A stretch of DNA of 64,000 bases from Blastocystis hominis (lineage: Eukaryota > Sar > Bigyra > Opalinata > Blastocystidae): assembly GCF_000151665.1 (NCBI RefSeq), contig NW_013171816.1, positions 791,176-855,175 of the forward strand. Direction: 5' to 3'. Below, piece by piece: positions 32,465 to 43,616 of this stretch (its first letter is position 1; each line of letters begins with the position of its first letter). Below the pieces are notes generated by a model. The model was given only the letters and a program-made list of their open reading frames with translations, did not search any database and was not told where the DNA came from. A program made the position numbers and the translations under genes.

Positions 32465-32495
32465 CAAACTAGAGAAGGAAGAAGATGCGAAGCAA

Positions 32496-35245
32496 CTACA
32501 GTGCCGAAACCTGCCAATGACCGATACTTCCATCCACCAGTGTATTAAGTGCTTGGTGATACGATAAATACTCTTTCCACAGATCGTTGTACTTCAAAAC
32601 CGACGTGTCTCCCACAATGATCATTCCAAACCTAGCTCGCGTTAGTGCGACGTTCAATCGCTTTGGATCCTTCAAGAACCCGATTATCCGCATGGGATTG
32701 GATCGCACGCACGACAACACAATGTAATCCATCTCTCGTCCCTGGAAGGTATTGACACTGGCGCACTCCACTTTTCCCAGCCGGCTTTGCTGCAGAAGAT
32801 TCTTCAGCAGGACCTTCTGTCCGGTATAGCTGGTGATGACTCCGATCTTCTTCTCCTTGATTCCGCATTGCATGAGTTCCTTCACGATGTTCACCACCGC
32901 GGTGGCTTCCTGCACGTTCAGGAAGGACGAGCCCGTGTTCCCGATGCTCTCACGGCCCTTCACGTTCCAGAACAGCAGCGGAACCTTCGTGTTGGGGTAG
33001 CAGAACTTGATGAGCGGGCGATTGGCCTCGCCGATCCCGTCCTCCAAGCGGCCTTCGTAGAATTTGTGGTTGCTGAACACCGACAGCGCGGGGTGCATTC
33101 GGTACTGCACGCACAGCAGCTGCGGCTCCATCCCTGAGTCGATTAGCCGCTCGAACAGCGACACATCGTACCCCGCTCGCTTGCAAACTGCCGACAGAAC
33201 CACGGGCTGCAGCTGCTTCTGGTCGCCGACCAACACGACGCGATGCGCTCCGTGCACGATCGGAATCAGCGTCTCGCACTCCGTGGCCTGCGACGCCTCG
33301 TCCACCAGAACGGAGTTGAACACGCAGCCGCTGAGGAGCGGCGACCCCGCGCTGTCGCACGTGGACACCACCACATCGGCGCTCTGAATCACTCGCCGCT
33401 TGTACTTTCCGCTTTCCTTCATAAAGTGCCGCCAGTCCGCCTCTTCGATTTCCTCTCCGTCCTACGAGTCACTTGGCTCGCTCATCCCAACATCGTGGCG
33501 CGTCTGGATGGCCAGCAGCTCGGATGCCTCGGCCTTCATCAGCTCCCTCGCCTTGATGTGCACGCAGAGCTCCTGCACGGGGCTCTCCATGCTCTCTTTG
33601 GAGACGGCCATCAGCCGCACCACGTTCACGCCGGTTCGGTGGATTCGCGCGCAGATTTCGTCGGCCGCGACGTTCGACGGCGTGCAGACCAGCACGGGGC
33701 CCGGCGTTTTGAACCGCCAGAGATGCTTGGGGTCGTTTCTGTAGGCTTTGTACTTGCGCGGGATGTCGCGGATGTTCTCCCTGTGCCGCTTGACGAGATT
33801 GTAGACCAGCGCGGCAGCTGTGACTAGCTATCAGAGTGAAAAAAAGGAGAGGAACCTGTCTTTCCCGTCCCGGGAGGTCCTTGGATCAATGTGAATTCGC
33901 TTTGGAGGGCGTAAGCGATCGCATCGTGCTGCGATCTGTTGAGAGGGCGAAGATTCGGAGCATCGAAGCTCACTTCGCGGTCTCTGTGGGAAACGTAGAA
34001 TTCACGTTTGTTCATCATCGATTTGTTTCCTAAGAAAATGTTGTAGATGTGCTGACTAATTGCTTTTTCGTCATCCAGGAGCTTAATCGCGGTAAGTCGA
34101 CGGGCTGCCGATGTCCCCGCTTCTTGCAAGCGAACATCGTAATACCCGTTTTTATACGCAGAAACGTTCCGAGGAATCTCTTTGCTCGTAATCACCAATC
34201 TACACTCAAAAAGATTTACTTCCGGACGAATGGATTTAATCTTCTTGACCTTTCCAGTATACTCAATCCGAGAGGTGAGTAAATTCTCATAATCGTTCGT
34301 CTGTAAAATCTCTTCATCCAGTTGATTCTGATTCTCCATCATCTCAACCAGATTTTCATGCTCGTCCGCTCGGTTACATTTCGAACCTTGCGAACTTTTC
34401 TTTTTCTCAAAATATTCATCATCCTGATCTTGGTCCAAATCCTCCTGATTGGAAGACCACGTCAATACCAGATTATCCCATTGCGTTATACCACGGCTAT
34501 ATTCTGTCATATGGATTTCAAAGACAGCAACGGGATGGTACCCCTGTTTGTGGTGTTCTCGAAAGAAAGAAACATAAACATGTTTGTCTCCATCGACCAA
34601 CGAGCTTTGCCGTTGATCATACTCTTCAATGCGAATTAAGGGTTCAAAAACTTTGTAGTAAGCCAGAGAATCGTCGTACTCTTGTTGGGTATGACGAACC
34701 TGAGAATAGTCGTTTACTACAACGTCTTCAATGCGCAAGCTTTTATTCGCTATACGCTGGTGTTCGTACTGGGAGATACGTTGAGCAGACAAAATTGAAC
34801 AGTACTCTGTTACATTTGGAATAGTACAGATAGCTGGGGTGAGGCGACGATCATCAACAATTGGTTTCCACAAGTCCATATCAAATGCCTTATCTTCAAG
34901 AGCATTTTTGGACAGGCACGAAGGTAAACAACGGATTTTGACCGCGCCATTCACCATTCTATAGTAGAGATCGAAGATATTCGAGTTTCCACAGGAACAC
35001 TTAAACCGGCTCCCCTTCAGCACACTTTCTTTGTGAGACAGAGCCTGATAATGGCGGGTATACGACATATGCAAAAATATGTGTGAACCCTGCCGAACAT
35101 CAGTAGAGTTACAAAACCAACGTTTACATATACGACAAAAAACGAGACTTGACCCAGTACGATTTTTACAGTAATCACACTGGATAGTTGAAGCCTCAAC
35201 TATCTCTTCACCTGCGTCGTTGTCCTGCTTCACTTTTTTGGCCAT
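32496..35245 (-). CDS. UPF1: UPF1/RENT1 RNA helicase of nonsense-mediated decay
   Basis: SF1 helicase central to nonsense-mediated mRNA decay. The N-terminal Cys/His domain is present (QCDYCKNRTGSSLVFCRICK, FKCSCGN), then the 1B region and helicase motifs: QGPPGTGKT (I), VLVCTPSNVAADEI (Ia), VLVDEASQATE (II), LVGDQKQLQPV (III), QYRMHP (IV), VNTFQGREMDYIVLS (V) and NVALTRAR (VI). Introns: 32 nt directly after GPPGTGKT and 30 nt near 33464-33493. The second carries an in-frame TAG, so retention would truncate the protein. The SQ-rich C-terminal tail of animal UPF1 is missing. TAG is at 32496-32498. Confidence 0.95.
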
Positions 35246-35302
35246 ATCACAATAAAGAATTAATAAATGAATTAGTATTTTAGCCCATTGTTTTGTAGTT
35301 AT

Positions 35303-35860
35303 ATGTCAAATTTGGAAACAGAAGGCATATTACTCCAAAACTCACTACAGAGCATAAAAAAGCACGAGAGTCAGTTAACTGACCTGATAATCGAATATGA
35401 AGGACTGCTAGATATGGTTCGATCTCATTTGTCCAAATATGATGTAGAAAAATTTACTGATACAGCGAGCCATCTTTAACAGACTGAGATCGCTGTCTAC
35501 GCATCGAGACTATCTCTATGATATTCGTCTATTGTATTCTTCATACGAGTACAGGTGTGGGATGCTCGGTGAAAAGTGCACTAACCTTTTGCTTTCTCTC
35601 GATGGAGTCGAGTCGCATGGAAGTGATGCAGTCCGTAAAGAAAGGAAGGCCCTCGTCAATCGTATCCTTCACTTTCAGGACTACTGCATCGCAACCCATG
35701 TATTTAACTTTTCTAAGGGTAAATTACCCATAGGAAAAATCAAAGAAGCTCAATACATGGTTTAAGAAGCACCATCTCGAGCCAGTTCGTCTTTTGAACT
35801 ACAAAGTGCAGAAAACGATCCTGCAGGAAAACGGTGTTCTGGTGAATCAAGAAAACAAAT
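35303..35860 (+). CDS. BAG-domain Hsp70 co-chaperone
   Basis: A coiled N-terminal half (MSNLETEGILLQNSLQSIKK) leads into a BAG-type three-helix segment: LGEKCTNLLLSLDGVESHGS, DAVRKERKALVNRILHFQDY. BAG proteins act as Hsp70 nucleotide-exchange factors. A 34-nt intron (about 35700-35733) joins ATH to EKSKKLNTWFKKHHLEP, and an intron of 22-39 nt lies near 35441-35479. The frame is open to NQENK; T35860 followed by gtata and TGTTGTTC suggests a tail-made TAA. Confidence 0.65.
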
Positions 35861-35899
35861 GTATATGTTGTTCCTCTGTTTCTTTTCACTCCCCAATCA

Positions 35900-35907
35900 A
35901 ACAAACA
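35900..35907 (-). terminator. 3' octamer of RPT6
   Basis: AACAAACA, 5 nt beyond the first base of the RPT6 stop TAG (35911-35913). Confidence 0.8.
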
Positions 35908-35910
35908 ATT

Positions 35911-37306
35911 CTACTTCCACAATTTACGCAACGACGTATTCGCATCACTATCTCTCTTCGTCACCTTCACCACCGCCATCTCAAAGTCCTCCTGTGTGAC
36001 ATGCATCCGCTTCTCCCGAATGGCGAACATTCCGGCCTCCGTGCACACCGCCTACATCCCACACGCTCCACTCCTCTACCTTGCACTCCGCGCCACTGGC
36101 ATCGGTGAGCATTCCTGCGATCTTCCGCAGATCGATCCCGCGCATCAAATTCATCCGCCGACTGTGAATCTGCAGAATCTGCAGCCGTCCCTGCGCGTCA
36201 CGCCCTCCCTCGCCGGCCCTACCGCCTCGTTCGGGTTGGGCAGCTCGATTTTGCGATCGATGCGTCCGGGTCGCAGCAGCGCGGGATCCAAAATATCGAT
36301 CCGATTGGTCGCCATGATGATTTTGATGCGGTTCGACGGCTCGAACCCGTCCAGCTGGTTCAGCAGCTCCATCATCGTGCGCTGCACCTCGTTCTCTCCG
36401 CCTCGACTTTCGCGCCGCGTGCTTCCGATGCTGTCGATCTCGTCCATGAAGATCAAGCACGGCTCGTGCTCGCTACGCCTCACCCGCCATTTCTTCGCCT
36501 ACCGCGCGCTCACGAACAGCTCGCGCACCATGCGCGCGCCCTCGCCGATGTACTTCTGCACCAGCTCCGACCCGCTCAGCCGGATGAACGAGCAGTCCGT
36601 GTGGTGCGCGACGGCGCGCGCGAGGAGCGTTTTTCCCGTGCCGGGCGGGCCGTAGAGCAAAACGCCCTTCGGCTGCTGCACGCCCAGCGCTTCGAACAGC
36701 TCGGGGTGCTTGAAGGGAAGCTCGATCACTTCTTTGATTTCCGCGATTTGCTTGTCCAGGCCGCCGCACATGTCGTAGGTGCTGTCTGGGACCTTCTCCA
36801 CTTTCATCAGACTGACGATCGGGTCCACTTTCGAAGGCATGATCTTGGCGACTTTTTGGGAGTGGGCGTGCAGGGCGACGCGGGTGTTCGGCTTTAATTG
36901 GTCGATGGGGATGGTTTCGTCTATGTCGACGACGCAGTCGGAGTCCATCATTCCGTCCTGGAAGGTGAGGGTGTGCAAAGACAAAGAAATACTTTCACGA
37001 TTGCCTTGTTTTTGCCGTCCATCTTTACCACTTTGATTATTTGAGCGATCGACCAGCTGGGGGCCAGCAGTCTGCGAATTTCATCTTGGAGGCCACGTAC
37101 TGAAAAGAAACCGACATGAAATGTACATACCCTCCGCATTCAGTTGATTGCGTTGTTTCTCCAGACGCTCCATCTCCTGGCGCTTCTCGTTCACCTCTCT
37201 TTGTTTGTCCTCAATTCGTCTCTATTTGTCAGTGAAACTGGACATCTCCAACAGCATAGTACGAGCCTATCCAGTCGTTTTGTGTTGTTTCACTCTCCAC
37301 CTCCAT
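35911..37306 (-). CDS. RPT6: 26S proteasome regulatory ATPase subunit 8 (RPT6/PSMC5)
   Basis: AAA+ subunit of the 19S base ring that unfolds substrates. It starts [18 protein letters not shown]; a 31-nt intron follows, then the coiled coil ([20 protein letters not shown]). The OB domain and AAA module are near identical to RPT6: [40 protein letters not shown] (Walker A), [16 protein letters not shown] (Walker B), [20 protein letters not shown] (sensor 1 and Arg fingers). The C-terminus is LRKLWK, matching PSMC5 KKLWK. Several 28-33 nt introns occur. Stop TAG is at 35911-35913. Confidence 0.95.
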
Positions 37307-37378
37307 TGTATTAACTAACTTAGGATAAAAACCCTGGGTAGAAAAAACTACCTCCAGGTAAAAAAGGATCGAATCTCG

Positions 37379-37386
37379 AACAAACA
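37379..37386 (-). terminator. 3' octamer of the ankyrin gene
   Basis: AACAAACA, 20 nt past the minus-strand TAG at 37407-37409. Confidence 0.8.
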
Positions 37387-37406
37387 GCAGTAATTCATGT
37401 TACAGA

Positions 37407-38200
37407 CTACTTGGAATCAACACTAAGATACATGGGATTGGATGGGTTCAGTCGCTTCACGGTTGGACAAAAAGGATGTTCTGTTGTCAGGTTCTGCGAA
37501 GAAGTGGAGGGTTCTTTGACAGGAAGGGACATATCGGGAGCAAATTCTTCGACAGGAAGGGACATATCGGGAACAGGCTCTTTCACAGGCAGAGACATAT
37601 CAGGAGCAGGCTCTTCAACCGGAAGAAACATGTTTGGAACAGGCTCTTCAACAGGAAGGAACATGCGACTTGCGGGATTCAACGACAATCGGTGAAAGAG
37701 TGACTCTTGGAGCTGTGTATCGGATATCTTGTCCAGAGGCGTGCATCCTCGATTGTTTCGCTTTTCTAATAGGGTTGGATCCAATCCTAAGAGTCAGAAA
37801 GGGACAATAATAAACTACGGGTCATAAGTTCGATGATATCTATATAATTCCCTTCGCACGCATAGTGGAGAGGAATGTTGCCCTCTCCATCTTCACAACG
37901 AATATCACAATCTTGGATTTATCGTAGCAAAATAGCTCTTACGACTCTGCAGCAAATAGGAAACAATGGAGTATCTTCCATATTTACAAGCTAGATGAAG
38001 AATTGACAAATCGTCAAATCGATCATTCACTACATCGATTCCCTGTCTAATGAGGTCGTAAAACTGCTGGTCCTTTCCTTCACGAAGAGAGTTCTAGGGT
38101 TCATCACATCCCAAATCCTCACTTCGAGTCTCCAACGAATTGTCCGTTTCTCCCAAAACTTTTTTCGCAGGAAAGAAACAAAGGAACTAAACAAGTTCAT
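37407..38200 (-). CDS. ankyrin-repeat protein with 11-residue tandem repeats
   Basis: Starts MNLFSSFVSFLRKKFWEKR and contains two or three ankyrin units (LSILHLACKYGRYSIVSYLL, GNIPLHYACEGNYIDIIELM, NNRGCTPLDKIS). Introns of 29, 34 and 32 nt separate them. The C-terminal part is five copies of an 11-residue unit close to EPVPDMSLPVK, ending NPMYLSVDSK. Ankyrin units mediate protein binding; the partner is unknown. The repeats are encoded by a 33-bp minisatellite, so length variation between strains is likely. TAG is at 37407-37409. Confidence 0.75.
37507..37672 (-). repeat. 33-bp coding minisatellite (five units)
   Basis: Five imperfect 33-bp units encode the MSLPVKEPVPD-like 11-mer in the ankyrin protein. 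Units differ mostly at F/S, E/K and V/A positions. Confidence 0.85.
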
Positions 38201-38403
38201 TCTTTCTCAAGGAACTGCCGATTTTTATTCAAAATATAAAACTATAGCACAAAAGAGAATCGCTCCTCCAAATGCACGATGGAAGAAAAAAGAATGTTCC
38301 AACAAACAATGCACAATTCTCTATAACCAATTACAGAAGTGACGAGCAGAGAGATCCAAACAAGGATAAAGCAGTAGAAGAACAGTTCCGCATACATCGA
38401 AAT

Positions 38404-39398
38404 CTACGCCTCACTCCCCATCCCCATTTCGACTTGAAAGCTCATCTGGAGCGCTTGCTGCAGGTTCGACACGAACACCTTCGGGTTCTTGATGATCTTC
38501 GCAGCCTCGTAGATCTCTTTCAGCTGCTCCTGGTAGTGCGGAGGAATCGCATTCCCTACATGCAACGCAACCCCATTGCATACACAGCTTGGACGCAGCA
38601 GCAGAGAAGAACGACGCGATTCGATTCGGAATCTCCGGTCCAATTCGCTGCTGCACCATCTTGACTTGATTACACAGGATGCCCCAATAGTCCATCAGTT
38701 TGGCCCAGACAAGCGAAGAAATTTGCTTCGCCTGGGATTCAAAGCGAACGAACCAGTCAAGGGTGTGCAGATACTTCCAGAATTTTTTGAGATCCGATTC
38801 AATGGCGGAAAGGCTGGGGTCACAACTAACCAAATCAAATACATGATATCGGCGTATTTCAAGAAGCGGAACAAGAAGGGATAAATGTAGTCGATAAGGA
38901 TCGTTCTGGACAATTTGAGCAAGTACAATTGGGTGATGGACATGTGGGATTTGGACTTCAGCTTCAGAATCGAACCCATCAGTCTGTTAATCGACGTGGT
39001 TTTCCTACTCACTTTCTACACACATTACCCAGTACAAGCAAATCTACGCTTTTCAGCTCAGTGATTCGCTCGTTGCACTCATCAATTTCCACTTTCAGAT
39101 TGCTCAGAGTGCGAACACTGGCAAAACCGTCGATAGACATTTTTAACTGCTTCTGTTCTTCAAGCAATCTGTCCTACACAATGAAAGGATATGAAGAAAG
39201 CAACATAGTCCTGCTTTAGTTGAGCAAGCTGAGTCTCAATTCCTTCTTCATGCTAGATATGAGAATCGATGGGCCAATAGCATACAACATTTTGAACTTC
39301 CTCTGCCTTGATTGTACAGACAATGGCAAGGAAACACACGATTGCAACACGGAATAAGCCTATAATAGAATCTTCTTTTCAGAACACTTACACTTCAT
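38404..39398 (-). CDS. secretory-pathway coiled-coil protein, unknown
   Basis: The first exon encodes MKC and, after a 32-nt intron, LFRVAIVCFLAIVCTIKAEE, a clear signal peptide. After a 33-nt intron comes a helical, charged region (EEGIETQLAQLKQDRLLEEQ, NLKVEIDECNERITELKS), then a hydrophobic or amphipathic part (LDYIYPFLFRFLKYADI-like). The last exons are WAKLMDYWGILCNQVKMVQ and NAIPPHYQEQLKEIYEAAK. The join near 38840 is uncertain. An ER-lumenal or secreted role is inferred from the signal peptide only. Stop TAG is at 38404-38406, with AACAAACA at 38301-38308 downstream. Confidence 0.6.
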
Positions 39399-39444
39399 CG
39401 AATGTAATAAGAGAATGATCCCAAACAGTAAAAGGCTGGGAAAT

Positions 39445-39719
39445 ATGGATTTCCTAAAAACGGAAGTTTGGTCATATCTCGAGAAGCGTAAGAGATGTTA
39501 CGGTTCTGCAGTTTGCAGCAATCTCAAAAGCGTTTGTGCTTGGGATTGCGTGGATTGTGCCGTTTCAAAAGCGATGAATTTGGTATTGAGGGTATAAAGT
39601 CGATTAAAGCAAACAAATGGCCAATCCTCAAGGGTTATGCCACCAAGGAAGACACAGCGAAAATAAAATCTCGTTATTTGAAGAAGCGTGTCGTAAATAC
39701 GATTCCCAAGTATTATTAA
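39445..39719 (+). CDS. small single-pass membrane protein
   Basis: Spliced product of about 69 residues: MDFLKTEVWSYLEKPISK, a hydrophobic stretch AFVLGIAWIGI, then a basic tail (KKRVVNTIPKYY). Introns of 31 nt (from 39487) and 34 nt (near 39561-39594) join in phase. Its size and one short membrane segment fit small organellar membrane-complex subunits, but no family is evident. TAA is at 39717-39719. Confidence 0.5.
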
Positions 39720-39741
39720 TTCAGTCTGAGTATTTCATTTA

Positions 39742-41523
39742 GGACAGGCTGGGAAGTGAGTGCACTGGGATACGGACGAGGCGGAAGTCGTGTGTACAAT
39801 GACGATTGGAGTGGCGAAATCCAGCGTGCTTGTCGTTTCGGAACCAATCTGGTCCAAGCATGCCATTCCCGATCCATTTCACACATAGATCACCATCGGC
39901 GAGGAATACCTCGACGAGAACCACAGCGGGTACGCCGTCCCGCTCTCTCATCCCTAGAAACCCCTCAGGCTACATCCACCCTCACGGTATGCTTCACGGC
40001 CTTCTAACCGCGGATTCGCTTCCGCGCAGCGCCTTCGTTCTGAGCTCCAAAGTTTTTCTCTCTTTCTTCTCTCCTTCCCCTTAGATCTACTCCCACCAGC
40101 GCAGCGGCCAGGCCTACAGCCCTCAACAGCTGCGCCAGTGCGTGGACCTGTCTCTCAGCCAGCTCGGCGTGGACGCGCTGGACTTTCTGACGCTGGAGAT
40201 TCCTCCCTTCATCACCGACTCCCAGCTCGCCATGGCGCTCTACCACATCCGAGTTTCCACTTTTTCCACTTTTCACACAGACCGAAATCGACGCGTCCCG
40301 CGTCCGCTTCTTCGCCATCGGCGGCACGTTCCCCTTCACCGCCGACGGCTCGCGTCCCGCCAGGCCTCCCCGCGGGGATCCCGTCGACGTCTCCGCCTTC
40401 TCCTACTCCTGGATCAAGCTCCTCCAGGCACCCTCCGTTCCCCGCGGTGACGCCTAGATCGTGCGGGACGTGGGGCTGCTGGACCGGCTCATTGGCGTCC
40501 AGTTCCCGCTCAATCTCTCCGAAACGCCCATCGCCACGCGCCCCCTCGCGCCCGCCGCCGTTTCCGCGCTTTCCCCGTTCTTCGTCGCCGACCCTCCCTC
40601 CCAGCTCACGGTTTCCCCGTTTCCACGTTTTGAGGGTAGTTAATGGAGTCGATGAAGCTGTGCGGGCTGGCGGTGTTCGCGGACCGGTGCTTCGAAGGGT
40701 ACCAAGGCGCGCGGCCCGTGCGGCTGCTCGATTTGCAGGCGGTGGACGCGGGAAATTTGCTTTCGCGCCAAAAAGAGGCGTTCGAAATCGCGCGGTATTT
40801 GGAGGACCTCTATGCGCAGCGCATTCGGCCTTCGATCAAGGATGCGGAGTGCGTGCCGCCCGATCCGGAGTCGTTTCAGTATGGGTATTTGCTGCCCACG
40901 CTGATGGGACAAGCGGGATCATTGATGGTGTGGGAGGATCTGCGGCATACGGCGTTGGAACCGGCGTTGAGTGAGGGAATCGCCAGACTGGCCGGAATCA
41001 GCGAGGAGGTCAAGAAGGTGGGGATGATGGGGAGGTGTGAGGTAGTGGTGTTTTAGCTATCGGCTGGCGACGACGAACATGTTTAACGTGATTTCCACGG
41101 CGTTTAAGGCGAAGGAAATCGGATATGTGGAGAGTTGGCATGTTGAAGAGCTTTCAGCGTAGAAGTGGAAAAGTGCCTGGATGCGGTTTGTCCCGCGTAT
41201 AGAGATAAGAATTTGCGGTTTTACTATGTAACGAACAGATGATGATCTCGGTGATGGTGTAGAAAGCGCTGGATAGCGTCCTATCGCTCGGAGTGACCTC
41301 GGTCTTCACGGATATGATCCATGTTCACGCGAACGATGTGAATCCTCCATTGCTGAAAGAAGACGAGGCGATCGAGATGCTGAGGCAGTTTACGATGCCA
41401 GAAGACGACGTTCATCTGGTTTCGATGAACGATTACGAGTTCACGACGAAAGCGAAGGATCTGGCGTCTATGCATCAGGATGTTTCTGCATTTGAAGAGA
41501 AGTCGAGCGAACAGTCGAAGTGA
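39742..41523 (+). CDS. divergent aldo-keto reductase-fold protein with C-terminal extension
   Basis: Exons read GWEVSALGYGRGGSRVYND (cf. AKR VSALGLGT), GYIHPHGMLHGLLTADSLPR, SAFVLSSKIYSHQR (cf. ISTK), QCVDLSLSQLGVDALDFLTL (cf. SLxRLgxdyiDl), AMALYHI and GLLDRLIGVQFPLNLSETP. The catalytic Tyr-His pair is not obvious, so reductase activity is doubtful. The C-terminal extension includes NMFNVISTAFKAKEIGYVEK, ALDSVLSLGVTSVFTDMIHV and a charged end. Introns include 28, 33, 29 and 35 nt. I could not find the start codon. The end TGA at 41521-41523 is followed by TGTTTGTT. Confidence 0.55.
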
Positions 41524-41525
41524 TG

Positions 41526-41533
41526 TGTTTGTT
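41526..41533 (+). terminator. 3' octamer of the AKR-fold gene
   Basis: T41521, then gatg, then TGTTTGTT. Cleavage after the T would replace the genomic TGA with TAA in the mRNA. Confidence 0.8.
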
Positions 41534-41586
41534 AAAGTTATTTAATTTGAATTGCGAGTAGTCACAGAAGGATCACAGATACAAAG

Positions 41587-43160
41587 ATGTCTGTTGTTCC
41601 GTCGAGAATTAAGAATCCAGTCGATCAAGGTGAAAATGGTCTTCCTGGACGTGAATTTGTTATGAATGCGATCAATGTCGATTCGGGGTTTCGCCTCTAA
41701 GCGCGTAGAAGGAAAAGCAGCAAGAAGAAGAAAGTCGAAAACAAAAGAAGCCCGGACTCTTTAAGCGACTCCAAACAACGATAAAGAGGAAGAAAGGTAG
41801 GATTACCCCGTTTATTTAAAGTAGATCCTCAGATCTCCAAACCGCAAGAGGTGAAGTTGGTTAACCATGTCGTTATCGATATCAACTCTACAACGGGTTT
41901 GCATTCCGTGACTGCATTTACAATAGGATTGTCGGGATTGCCGGCAGCATGGGAAGAAGTGTTAAAGACGTCCGATATTTCAAAGGAGGAGATCGTTCAG
42001 AACGGTACAGCATTGCTAGATGTTCTTCGTTTCCATTTCAACGGTGTGGACAACAAATTCGACAGCATCCCCTACAATTCCCTCGATAAGCAAGGAAGCA
42101 ACGGTTTTTTGTATTTTTTGTCATGCTCACCCCCAGTCGTTCTCCAAGACAAAGATCCAGCGCAGTATTATCAAGGGTTGAATCATCTGCTGGGCGAAGG
42201 AGCTTTCAGCGCCGTGTACTCCAAATCTGGTCTGTGCATCTAGCTACAAAGCCACGCAGCGCAGCACGGGGAAGCAGGTCGCGATCAAGGTGTGTTCGGA
42301 GGAGAACTACCACTACATTCAGCACGAAATCGAGCTGCAAAGCCAAAGCCATCATCCCTGCATCGTGCCTCTCCTCGAATGCTTCCGATGGGGCAAGCGA
42401 ATCTACGTCGTCTTTTCTTTTTATTATCAGAGAATAGATCGTGATGGAGTACATGGATCGCGGATCCCTCGCCGATATTTTGTCGCCCGAATATCCGCTT
42501 CCAGAGCCCCTCATCGCCTACGTTTGTCGCTGTCTCCTCCTCGCTCTCGACGCTCTCCACTCCAAGAACCGAATCCATCGCGGTGGGTTCCACGTTTCCA
42601 CCATTCTGGGTAGATATAAAGAGCGATAACATCCTGATGGACTCGCAAGGCCACGTCAAACTCGCCGATTTCGGCTTCGCCGTGCATCTCCTTCAGGACG
42701 TTCGCTTCATTTTATTTAACGGTGTGATCGCGTAGGACGAGCAGCGTCGCTCGGTGGTGGGCACGCCGTTCTGGATGGCTCCCGAATTGATTCAGGGGAA
42801 TGGATACGGCGTCGCCGTCGATGTGTGGAGCGCCGGCATCACGGCGTTGGAGATGGCGCAAGGCGAGCCGCCCTACTTTCACGAGCCCGCGTTGAAGGCG
42901 CTGTTTCGCATTTATAGCGCGCCGCCACCGACGCTGAAGGACCCCGAGCGATGGGGAAATAAATTCAAGTCGTTCCTGCGGATGGCGCTGGAGAAGGATG
43001 TAGGGGAGAGGAGAGGGGGTGAGGAAAGGTTTCGCGGAGGGCGACGGTCAAGGAGCTGCTCATGCACCCGTTCATGCAGGAAGCGTCCACGGCGGAGGTT
43101 TTTGCTGCGTATGTGTCGACGGCGTTGTCGAGAAAGAGGCATAAGTCGCCGACTACATAG
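41587..43160 (+). CDS. p21-activated (PAK/STE20) protein kinase with CRIB domain
   Basis: Effector kinase of Rho-family GTPases. The CRIB-like motif is ISKPQEVKLVNHVVIDINST, and the downstream GLSGLPAAWEEVLKTSDIS matches the autoinhibitory segment of PAKs. The kinase domain holds LLGEGAFSAVY (P-loop), KQVAIKVC (Lys), VMEYMDRGSLADIL, IHR joined by a 31-nt intron to DIKSDNILM (HRD), LADFGFAVHL (DFG), VVGTPFWMAPELIQ (activation loop, APE) and DVWSAGITALEM. It ends LSRKRHKSPTT with TAG at 43158-43160. At least seven introns of about 30 nt occur; some near 42600-43050 are approximate. Confidence 0.9.
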
Positions 43161-43165
43161 TGGTG

Positions 43166-43173
43166 TGTTTGTT
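43166..43173 (+). terminator. 3' octamer of the PAK gene, overlapping the opposing gene's stop
   Basis: TGTTTGTT shares two bases with the minus-strand TAA at 43172-43174. Confidence 0.75.
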
Positions 43174-43616
43174 AGAAAACAGAAGAGAGGGATTCATATC
43201 CAGGATGGAAAATGGAGGTGCTCTGTACGGATTGGATTAAGTCTTGTAACTGCTCGATATCCTGAAGCGGTAAACGAAAAAGGACACGAATTACTTGTTT
43301 GACTGATTCTAGATCCGATTGGATCAACTCGCCTTCCTTCTTATCGCCACTTTCCTACACATCATACAGATATATGAATAGTATACATAAGCCCAAGTGT
43401 AGAGAGATATCAAGTCTTCTTTTCGCTTTCTCAATGCTCCCAAATTCTAAACGCATTATCTGCAAGCGAAATGCATACGCGTTTTAGCCTTTCCAGACGT
43501 CTCCTCTTTTCCAACCAGGCTTTAATGTATTTTGCGCCTAAAACACATGCTAGAGCTACTGCAACAAGAATCCATACAACTAAAACTAGTAAGCGCATTC
43601 GATTGAGGAATGCCAA
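43172..43616 (-). CDS. single-anchor membrane protein, unknown
   Basis: Starts MAFLNRMRLLVLVVWILVAV, an N-terminal membrane anchor, then basic LEKRRRLERLKR. Two 32-nt introns lead to a soluble part (LGALRKRKEDLISLYTWAY, GELIQSDLESVKQVIRVLFR, LPLQDIEQLQDLIQ). I see no known domain. An encoded TAA lies at 43172-43174, but it falls inside a TGTTTTCT element. T43186, 4 nt before that element and in first codon position, could give an earlier tail-made TAA after ESL. Confidence 0.6.

Noticed and set aside
33464-33493. In-frame TAG in UPF1 read as a pseudogene or recoding event
   Set aside because: The TAG is the last three bases of a GT-AG stretch of exactly 30 nt; removing it keeps frame and family alignment.
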